Source: Apodospora peruviana (taxonomy: Eukaryota > Ascomycota > Sordariomycetes > Sordariales > Lasiosphaeriaceae). From it: a stretch of 64,000 bases of DNA. The stretch is taken from positions 3,596,001 to 3,660,000 of the forward strand of contig JAUEDM010000006.1 in NCBI GenBank assembly GCA_033439685.1, in the 5' to 3' direction. The position numbers and the translations under genes are program-made. Of this stretch, positions 56,212-64,000 are shown piece after piece. The first letter of the stretch is position 1; each line of letters opens with the position of its first letter. The notes below the pieces were generated by a model. It searched no databases and was not told the origin of the DNA. It saw only the letters and a list, made by a program, of their open reading frames with translations.

Positions 56212-56588
56212 ATGGTCAACTTCACCAACTTCGTCATCGCTGTCGCAGCCACCGCCGTCACCGGCACCACTGCCCTCACCCACCCTTGCCGTTACCCATA
56301 CGACAACTGCGGCTGGGTCCTGGCCAACAGCTACTACAGTATGTCAAGACAAGAACTCCTCTAATCCACCTATCGACATGGGAGCAAACCTGCTAATACT
56401 GCTGCTCTCTCAAAGACTACACCTATGCTGAGCTGCAAGCCGCTGCCGGTACCACCGACGGCAGCAAGATCTACGACGCTCTCTACAGCTGCGATACGGC
56501 GACCGGAGCCATCTCTTACATCCAGTGGTGCGGCGGCGCGGGCAAGTGTGAGACTGGCATCGTCCCCAACGACAACTGCAAGTCTTAG
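56212..56588 (+). CDS. small secreted cysteine-rich protein
   Basis: Predicted 99 residues from exons 56212-56338 and 56416-56588 (77-nt intron, GTATGT...AAAG, phase 1). Residues 1-21 are a signal peptide (VNFTNFVIAVAATAVTGTTA). The mature 78 residues contain six cysteines (HPCRYPYDNCGW, LYSCDT, IQWCGG, GKCETG, DNCKS end), enough for three disulfides. Similar short proteins occur in plant-associated and soil Sordariomycetes as secreted or effector-like proteins of unknown role. Strong promoter (TATA box, long CA-rich leader) suggests high expression. Function unknown. Confidence 0.82.
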
Positions 56589-57106
56589 ATACATCCTCGG
56601 ATTTGTGTCAAGAACTGCATGGCGAAGAGAACCGAGTTCTGCCGGGGAGTTTAGTAAGGGGATGGGTGGAATGGGAACAGGGTGGTGGGAGAAAGAGGGT
56701 GGTGCAATGTCCAGGATAAACTTCTCTTTGGCTTTCATTTTTGACCATTTCTTAACACCCGCTGGCCAGCAATTCATTCTTTCGTTTTAACAATGCTTCT
56801 TGACGTAGGCTTATGCATTTTGTCCTGGGAATAATAATAATGACCCAAGCCGTGGTGATTTGTGTTTGCAGTCTGGAAAGAAACATTGAAAAGGAACGAG
56901 ACAGAGAGCGGCAGCTGTGTAGGTAACAATGACAGTAGACACACGCTGCATGGTGTTAACAACCATAGGAGGCTCCTCTGAGGGTATTAATTACCGACGT
57001 CCGTCTCCTCGTTCTCTTTGTGTAGTGGAACCTTCAATGGAGAACGCGGTCGTTCTACACAGTTCTGCCCAAAGCATTGAAAACCCCTACCTAGGTATCC
57101 ATCTAT
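56589..57106. other. intergenic between convergent genes
   Basis: About 520 bp of 3' flanks; nothing recognised. Confidence 0.6.
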
Positions 57107-59296
57107 CTACATCGGTAGTTCTATACTCGTCCACGGTGTCATCCCACTTAGCTCTGGCAATCTTGACAGTATCTCTTCCTCGCTCATTCCTGAGTTTAAG
57201 AGAAGACGCACCAGACTATCCCGAACCTCTCTCCCCGTACGTTGTCGGCCTTTGAGTGTAACACCACCATCATCCCCTGGACCTAGTCCCAAGCGCGCGC
57301 CTTTAGAGACGAGAAAACGAGACACGTTGCCGGAATTCGAGATCCAAAGTGGCGTGCGGTTGCTCTGATCTGTTGCCTGAATGTTTGCGCCGGCGGCCAC
57401 CAACAGCTCTACGACGTCCAGGTGCCGTGCCTTCGCGGCGATCCAAAGTGGCGTGGAGCCCGAGTCAGAGTCCTTTGCCTCGAGGTCGGCACCTCGCTTG
57501 AGGAGAAGGCTTGCCATATGGGCTCTGCCGTACCGCGCGGCGATCCAAAGTGGTGTCGCAGAGGTAAGTTCCGCCCCGAGAATATCACAGCTCTTGACAT
57601 TGACGTCGACATCGTCCCGCATGAGAAGCTCATTGACCACGGCGTAGTGGTTGTTCTTCGCCGCGAGCGCCAATGGTGTTCGCTGGGCGTCGTCACACTT
57701 GTTGGGATCGATATCTTTTCGATCCAAAAGCGCCTTGACCATGACCAAATTTCCAGAATTTGCCGCTCCGATGAGCGGATCCTGACTGAAATTGACATAG
57801 GCTTGGTCGAGGATCCTTTTGAGGGTGTCGGGGGAGATGGAACAATCAGCCACCCGCCAAAGTCGAACTTCAACACCCCCGTACGATAGGAGCTCGTTGA
57901 TGATTGCGTCGTCGCCGTGCTTTATAGCGCATTCCAAGGCTGTGTTCGAGTCGGCGTCGTAGAGACTTGGTTCGACCTCTTGGTGTCCCAGGAGCGCCCT
58001 CACCATGCCGATGTTCCTCTGTCTTATTGCTACGTGAAGCGGTCTACATATGTTGACGTCAATGCCAGGCTGGTCAAGGACGCTCCGGATTGTGTAATGG
58101 GACGCTGATGGTATCTCGGCCAAGTGTGAAAGTGGTGTTCCGTTTGGGCCGGGGGTATGCGGATCGTTGACATCAATATCGGTGCGGTCTAAAATGGCCC
58201 TCACCAAGTCTGCATTATCCATGACAAGCGCCCAAGAGAGGAGTCGTGACGGTAGCTTGTCCATGTTATTGACGAACTCGTTGAAACTCCATTGAGGCGG
58301 CTCGCCAATCATTGGTGGTTTAGCGCGGAAAACGATGTACCACGTTGCCTTCCAAATCGCCTGTTTCATGGGGATACCGTAATCAGGCTCGAAAATTCTG
58401 TCAGACCCGGCATCCGACGACACGCCAAGAAGTGCGTAGATCTTGTCAAGCGGGTCAGTCGCTCTGCTCGCGCTAAATTTCTGGAGAAGCGTTCGGAGAT
58501 TCGGTGCCTCACTCCTCCACGAAGTCTTGCGAAGGCTGCCTGGCATGATATCGAGTGCAGACTGAACCGCAGGGCTAGGCTTGACCTCCATCAACCTCGG
58601 CATTAGGACAAAAGTTTCAGACGAGATGGTTTTCCGACCGCAAACGATGGCTGCTCGCCTGGCGCTGAAGGCTTCTTGAATCACCCAAACGCGTTCGAAC
58701 CATGGCCTATCAAACAAAGCAATAAGGGCATTGCGTCGTCGGTCACTCAGGGTAGAGGTAGCTTGGAGTGCTCTCAATTGTGCCATCAGAACTGGCCACT
58801 CTACCAACCATGCATCCGGCTTGTCCTTCCGGTATATCTTGTTTCGGTGCGCTCGCTTATCGAGGTTGTTCATCAAGTCCATCAGCAGATCGATATCGTC
58901 GTCACTTCGGCCCAACCAGATGAGCACTGTCTCAGCCTTTTCGTAAATACGCCGCATATGCCTGACTTGATGATTCTTCTCTCCGTTGTTGCCCTGGTCG
59001 ATGCAGATAGCATCAACCCACAGGAACCTATCCTCGCTGCTCTTCCGCAAACAGTGCAATGCAGTGTATAAGTTGTCCTTGATCATCTTCTTTTGTCCGC
59101 AGAGACCAATCTCGACTTGAACCGAGCTGTCACCCCACGTGTAGGACAAGGCTTCGTAGGGAACACCATCGTCGCCGAGGAAGCTTTCGACAAGCTCGCA
59201 CTGGATTGGATCGGTGTCGTAGCCCCCGTGCAGCCGTAGGATCCGGATTGCGTCAGTCGCGAGATCGATTGGCGAGTAGGTGTATTCGTCGGCCAT
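57107..59296 (-). CDS. HET-domain ankyrin-repeat protein
   Basis: Intronless, 729 residues, intact. The N-terminal heterokaryon-incompatibility (HET) domain spans about 45-215: PYEALSYTWGD (51-56 for SYTWGD), FLWVDAICIDQ, VLIWLGRSDDD and RPWFERVWVIQEAF; then DKIYALLGVSSD and the family's EPDYG. From about 360 to 690 are ankyrin repeats, several carrying DIDVN- and TPLWIAA-type cores. HET domains are TIR-like cell-death effectors acting in non-self recognition. HET-ankyrin fusions are common in Sordariomycetes; the ankyrin part probably senses or scaffolds. No NACHT module is present in this gene. Confidence 0.95.
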   Translation of the reverse strand: MADEYTYSPIDLATDAIRILRLHGGYDTDPIQCELVESFLGDDGVPYEALSYTWGDSSVQVEIGLCGQKKMIKDNLYTALHCLRKSSEDRFLWVDAICIDQGNNGEKNHQVRHMRRIYEKAETVLIWLGRSDDDIDLLMDLMNNLDKRAHRNKIYRKDKPDAWLVEWPVLMAQLRALQATSTLSDRRRNALIALFDRPWFERVWVIQEAFSARRAAIVCGRKTISSETFVLMPRLMEVKPSPAVQSALDIMPGSLRKTSWRSEAPNLRTLLQKFSASRATDPLDKIYALLGVSSDAGSDRIFEPDYGIPMKQAIWKATWYIVFRAKPPMIGEPPQWSFNEFVNNMDKLPSRLLSWALVMDNADLVRAILDRTDIDVNDPHTPGPNGTPLSHLAEIPSASHYTIRSVLDQPGIDVNICRPLHVAIRQRNIGMVRALLGHQEVEPSLYDADSNTALECAIKHGDDAIINELLSYGGVEVRLWRVADCSISPDTLKRILDQAYVNFSQDPLIGAANSGNLVMVKALLDRKDIDPNKCDDAQRTPLALAAKNNHYAVVNELLMRDDVDVNVKSCDILGAELTSATPLWIAARYGRAHMASLLLKRGADLEAKDSDSGSTPLWIAAKARHLDVVELLVAAGANIQATDQSNRTPLWISNSGNVSRFLVSKGARLGLGPGDDGGVTLKGRQRTGREVRDSLVRLLLNSGMSEEEILSRLPELSGMTPWTSIELPM

Positions 59297-60160
59297 GGTC
59301 GCCGGTTTATCCAGATCGAAGAGACGAAGTTGAAGACGTGAGGAGAGAACTACCCCGCAGCCTGCAGCGAGCGGCGAGTTGTTTTGGTGTGATGCAAATC
59401 GACGCCGGAGAGCTGTGGCTTCGGAAGGCCCCTAAAGCTGCAACTTGGTGTACAGTGCATTCGTGATTGGTCGGCACAGCCCATTTTGCAAGTCAGCCCT
59501 CGCTTGGATCACAAATGAGACATGGTTATGGATTTCTAAATCTGCCCATCATGGTGCCTAACTCGAACTTCGGCATACGAGCGGGCATAAACGCTCTGAA
59601 CCGATGAAAGAATGATTGAAATCTTGCGGTCGTTGTTGTCGCCGATTCCAATGGCTGACTAGTATGGACGAAAGAGTAAGCTAGGGTGTTCGACATGTTT
59701 GAGAGTTGCTGGATGGTTGGATGGTTGTTGAATCGGTGAAGTTGACGATGTTGTAGTTGGACGACAATTTGGGAAGATTTTTCCCGACGAGGATTGGAAT
59801 TGACGAAGGCCGATTCTTATTTATGGCAGGAAGAAAGGGGTGCTCTTTCCAGTCGTGAATAGGTAAGGTATTTTCAACAAACCAAGCCGAACCTTATTCT
59901 CAACAAGCCAATCAACGGCCTGATTCCACTGTTTACTTCTGGAAATTCTCAATGGTTAGATGGCGCGACCGTTACGAAATCCCAACAGCTATATCAAAAA
60001 GAAACCCTCTATTTGCCATGAATGCACGCAGGCTAAAAGTACTGGCCGATTAAATGAATATTTAGGTATGCATATATGTCCTGCTGGGGTGATGGTTTAG
60101 AAAGAAATGGAAAGTTTACGTATCGCCACAAATGGCCCCTCCACACGCAAAGGCCTGTAC
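59297..60160. other. intergenic, nothing recognised
   Basis: About 860 bp upstream of the HET gene; TTGGATGGTTG-type short repeats near 59712. No coding support. Confidence 0.55.
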
Positions 60161-61799
60161 TCAACTCTCCGCCGCAGGTACTTCAAAAGTCCTCACCTCC
60201 GACGGCACGCCATCCCACTCGCTGAACCTCGTGCGCTCCGGATAACGAATCAACCTGACATGCCGAAAACATTTGAAGTAATAGTTCGTATCCCAGCACT
60301 GGTTACATCGATATCGCGGGACCGTATATGTTCTAGTAGAGTTAGTTCAAGTAATGAATACCAAGTTAGAAACGTGCACAAAATCTAAGAAAAGCGAGGG
60401 ACTTACACCACTGCAGCTGCTACACCAATAATCGTCGGATTTATCGTCCCAAACCGCTTCCTCCCCGGGTGACGTCACGCGTATGGCTCCCTCCGGGTCG
60501 TTCGTTGCTGATTTAGTTTTCACGGTACGACCGGAGCTCAGAGAATCTTCGCGGACGTCGACAGAGGCCGCCGGGTTGTCGTGCCAGGCCGCAACATCTC
60601 TGGGCAACCAACCCCGGAACGTGAGACTCGTTTTGCTGGCTCCCTTTCCAGCAACATGCGGACGCAACCCTCCATGTTTCTTTTGGCTCGGCAAGCCCAA
60701 TGCAGGGCCGTCCACCCATCGGCGTCCGGTTCGTGGAGCAAGAACCCATCACCATCTGACTCTGCCGCCGGCGACTGCAGCAGCCGATCAAAAGTGTCCA
60801 GGCGTCCGATCATGGCGGCCACGTGCGTCATGAGCCGACCGTCCTGGTCTACCGTCACGACCGAAAGACCTAGAAAGCGCAATCGGCTGAGCAGCAAGTC
60901 AAGCACCGAGAGAGCCGGATTGTGAATGGCAGCGTGAAGCAGGGTACCGTACGTACCCGACAGCGTCCCAAAAACATCTTTACGGTCGCGACCAGCCCTG
61001 TGCAACAGGAGCCCGACGGCAAACTGGGCGGAACCGGCGGCGGCGGCCTGAAAAACGGTCCCGAATTTCCCAGATACAACATGCAGCGGGTGTGTATCGT
61101 AGCCTTGCATCGGCATGCGCTTGTAGTCCAAGAGTTCTACCTTGTCAATGCCCAGGAGCTTGTCGATGAGTTGAAGCTGGGGTAGTACCGACAGCCGGTC
61201 CTTGATGTTGTCTGGCATGTCTTGGATGAATGGCGCGGCCTATGCGAGCGCGAGTGACGGTATCTCCTTTGAGCACTGCACCAACGCATATTCCACAAAG
61301 GTCTTGCAGGTCTCGGAGGACCATGAGGGAGGCTTCCAATTTCGTGTTAGCGGCTAAGAGGATGCGAACAGCTCGGACTTGACCGGCTGCTGCTGCAATG
61401 TTGAGGGCGGTGTTGCCCTGAGAGTCAACCTCGTCGATGTCTGCGCCGGCCTTGAGGAGCATGCCAACGATGTAGAACAAATCGTGGGCCGCGGCAACGA
61501 GTAGTGGACTGTGGAGTCCGCCCATCGCTGAGCTTCATGTCCTGCCGCGCGCCGCGTATGAGCAGGGCTTGCGCCAATCGCTGGCAGTTCTTAGCAACGA
61601 CTATTCCCTACTTCCTGCCGTTCTCGCTGAAGACTGTCCCATGCTTGTCAGCCCCGTGTTCCAACATGAGGTATACCGTGTCGGTCCATCCCGTGTAGTA
61701 TGGGAGAAGTATCCGAGCAGCCTCGCTCTGGCCCCATTGACAGGCAAGATGGAAGTCTGATTCGATTCCCACGTACCTCGCTTGCTCGGTTTCCGGCAA
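60161..61799 (-). pseudogene. decayed ankyrin-repeat gene with Cys-rich C-terminus
   Basis: Ankyrin-like pieces in changing frames: DFHLACQWGQSEAARILLPYY, PLLVAAAHDLFYIVGMLLKAGADIDE, GNTALNIAAAAGQ, GTLLHAAIHNPALSVLDLLL, DGWTALHWACRAKRN, then GWLPRDVAAWHDNP. The end is a zinc-finger-like tail: YWCSSCSG, and RYRCNQCWDTNYYFKC to a stop at 60161. Breaks: TAG at 61608-61610, shift near 61520, shift near 61300, TAG at 61242-61244, shift near 60640 and no in-phase join to the last exon. Some could be unrecognised introns, but the two stops and the frame changes inside repeats indicate decay. Confidence 0.65.
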
Positions 61800-61938
61800 A
61801 TGCTTGATATGCAGCTCGAGGATCGTGATTCATCTGCAGCATGCTACCGAGTCCGGTGGACTGATATCAAATCAGAAGGGGACTACACACACGCGTTTCA
61901 AGCTCGTCCCTCCAATATCACCCGCCAAAAAGACTATG

Positions 61939-62653
61939 TCATCTTTCGAGCGTCAACTGTTTTTTGAGGCTTGCTAGAATCGAGAACAGACACGAATTTA
62001 CATCCCTGCGCTCCTCTTGCACCTCATCATTGAACCGTGTTTTTCTCCTGAGACTATTCCATCCAGGACAGTAAAGGTAAAGATCATCTTCATTCACCGC
62101 ATTGAGGCGTCGATAGTCCATCAAATGTGCCTGGTGCCACGACCCACGCTCGAATAACGTTAACAGAGTGGCAAATCTTGGTGCTAAGTTAGTGCAGTTT
62201 TCAATAGTCTCGGAGTCCAGCATCTCGAAACGGATCTAGGCTTACGAATCAGCAGATAGCTAGGTATTGGATTATCCAAGGATGAATAGTGTGCAACGTC
62301 CCGCTGGAAAGTTCGTTGGCGTGTGACTTCCAGTGGATGAGAATAAGGTTGAGAAAGCCAATGAACTTGTGTGAATCGAAGCCTCAAAATAGGGAAAAGT
62401 CCAGCGCTACCTCGATCTCAGGATCAAAGCGGTGGAAAACGAGGGTCGCCTCTTGGACTGTGGAGTGAAGTCTCACGCTAACAAACTTTCCAGTCTTGAT
62501 CTGTAGCTCGGTTCTACGTGAGGGAACGTGGTAGTTCTTAGACGTCTCGGAGTTTAGCATCCAGAAACAGAACTGGGCTGGACGCACATGCCATGCAGCG
62601 CAGATAATCCTGTTCCCTGTTTTTTCTCCTCTTCTAAAAAGTCCGAGAATCAT
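61939..62653 (-). CDS. uncharacterised two-exon protein
   Basis: Possible 179-residue protein from exons 62653-62411 and 62235-61939, phase-0 join across a 175-nt intron with a weak donor (GTAGCG). Text such as QIKTGKFVSVRLHSTVQEATLVFHRFDPEIE looks truly coding. Each exon contains a similar MLNSETSKN / MLDSETIEN stretch, hinting at an internal duplication. It might instead be the 5' part of the decayed ankyrin gene downstream. Family not recognised. Confidence 0.35.
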
Positions 62654-63444
62654 TTGCGCAGGGGCGAGGGTTGCAAATCCAATAATTTTGGTTTTTATTA
62701 CTCAAAGGAAACTGTCGATGGCTAGCAAAAGAAGATATCCCAACGACGGCTCTGGGTCACGATCCATAGCCCACCTACCCTCTGATACTATATATAGTCT
62801 CGATAAAGTCGTTTGTGGCCTGGCGGCAAACAAAATCAGCATTTCCTACACCCCTGATGTTGTCGTCTACAGAGTCAATCTTACAATTCGCCGGACTCAA
62901 CATTGTCCAACAGTGCGCACTGGTCAACTAAATAATCTACAAAGAGAGCATCTTCTCATCCTCTCCGGGCTGCACTACCTACCTGCTTATCATTCCTCAA
63001 GCTCCGTGTTGTTTGTAATGGGTTGTTGTTTCTTTTCACTTGTTTAGGACTTACAGGTACTGAAATTGGCGCGATCCACGCCGGTTGGTTGAGCCGATAC
63101 TATCTGTAATCTGTTAGAAGGATTTCGTCAGGCTTTGTGATCGAGTGTCGCACTGGTAATTAAACATGATTCAACAGAGCGCTCATGGCAACTTCTACTC
63201 AGATAGGCAAGAATGATATGGTAATCGTTTCTTTCCGGATCTAATACGTCTTTTGGCACCGACACACCTTCTCTTCAGTCCGGCGTGTGTGTCGTATCCA
63301 CTTGTTTCTCACATCGACTACCAACCCGTATTAGACATGTATCGACAGAAACGTGAAGACAGGCTAACACAGAGACAAAGCTTTATTTATCCTACGGGTC
63401 ACTTTGCTATACAATGCTGTCACGGATCGTCATCTCAAGCCAGT
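62654..63444. other. intergenic, nothing recognised
   Basis: About 790 bp; no coding support on either strand. Confidence 0.55.
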
Positions 63445-63972
63445 TCACTCATCAATATCATCATCAACGTGACCAACACCCAAACCTCCAACATACTTCC
63501 CCACTGCCCCAGCCGCAACGCCGTTACCACACCCCTTCAAGTTCATCCTCCCCCCTGCATTTAATCTTGCACCTCTCATCTCCTCCACAAACTTGGCATG
63601 CACAACCGCCAGAACCCGATAGATATTCGCCAGCTCCGCCTCGCCGGTGGTCTCAAACCCCTCCGCCGACCGCCTCGCAACATCCGCCAACCTGCCATGC
63701 GACGACTCGGTCAAATCACAATCGATAACCCAGTGGTCTTTACCTCTGAGCGTCTCCTTATACTGCCGAGCCTTCCACCCAGAGCGGTGGACCTCCATTT
63801 CTCTTGCTCGGTCGTATGCCGAATCAGCCGTGGCGCGGATCTGGGAGAGCCTCTCGAAAGGTGAATCTGGAACTTTCCATGCTGATTTCGGAGATTTTAG
63901 GACCTGGCCAGGTTCATTGGTTGTGGGAGATGGGGCATAGTAGAGAGGGTCTAATAATGGGTGGAGGTGCAT
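63445..63972 (-). CDS. uncharacterised small protein
   Basis: Intronless frame of 175 residues starting at 63972. Helical, charged middle (FERLSQIRATADSAYDRARE, GFETTGEAELANIYRVLAVV, FVEEMRGARLN) and a Gly-rich C-terminus (GVAAGAVGKYVGGLGVGHV) ending DDDIDE. No signal peptide, membrane segment or known domain seen. The start lies 28 bp from the window edge, so a longer upstream exon cannot be excluded. Confidence 0.5.
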   Translation of the reverse strand: MHLHPLLDPLYYAPSPTTNEPGQVLKSPKSAWKVPDSPFERLSQIRATADSAYDRAREMEVHRSGWKARQYKETLRGKDHWVIDCDLTESSHGRLADVARRSAEGFETTGEAELANIYRVLAVVHAKFVEEMRGARLNAGGRMNLKGCGNGVAAGAVGKYVGGLGVGHVDDDIDE

Positions 63973-64000
63973 TGACTGGTGATGTATTGTTGGTGCTGGC

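Noticed and set aside
27062..61799. Repeat-induced point mutation as the main cause of gene decay
   Set aside because: Many lesions are single-base indels, and only a few stops (for example TGA at 50997, TAG at 38347) fit C-to-T changes; no broad AT skew is evident.

Overview
The window comes from the genome of a filamentous ascomycete, probably Sordariomycetes-like. Genes are split by short introns (about 55-110 nt, GT...AG, often with a CTGAC or CTAAC branch site). The gene content is fungal: HAS1 RNA helicase, PFK-2/FBPase-2, NACHT and HET-domain incompatibility genes, 2EXR, DUF6604 and DUF7580 proteins, and small secreted Cys-rich proteins. I joined exons by hand from reading phase, so every splice site is a prediction.

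Left part (1-21 kb) is mostly ordinary and intact: a secreted aspartic protease, a single-pass membrane protein, an aldo-keto reductase, a three-exon Cys-rich protein, a GFA-type glutathione/formaldehyde enzyme, the bifunctional fructose-2,6-bisphosphate enzyme, a secreted basic protein, HAS1 and a small secreted protein. From 21.8 to 30 kb lies an allorecognition/immunity-type block: a divergent pair (AcuF-like C2H2 protein and DUF7580 protein sharing a 345-bp promoter) followed by a broken NACHT-ankyrin NLR. From 30.8 to 39 kb there are a secreted Cys-rich protein, an amidoligase-like enzyme, two uncharacterised proteins (one 2EXR) and a wrecked SRPK-like kinase.

The most striking gene is at 40619-43192 (minus): an 857-residue protein whose N-terminal half matches the borosin alpha-N-methyltransferases (OphMA type, the autocatalytic backbone methylases of omphalotin). 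It continues through a clasp-like and Nif11-leader-like helical region, two related beta-type domains and a membrane segment. It ends in a TTTTD minisatellite and a Val/Asp/Ile tail that looks like a fused substrate (core) peptide. This is a candidate undescribed ascomycete borosin architecture. It sits between a dead kinase and a dead NLR, with no obvious tailoring enzyme next to it.

Right part (44-64 kb) is accessory: a second NLR broken by several indels, an intact SDR, a DUF6604 pseudogene, a truncated 2EXR fragment, a gene-poor 3.3-kb stretch with a 76-bp tandem duplication, a 99-residue secreted Cys-rich protein, an intact HET-ankyrin protein, a decayed ankyrin gene and two uncharacterised genes. 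Lesions are concentrated in the immunity-type and kinase genes while neighbouring long genes are intact, so gene decay is more likely than poor sequence quality.
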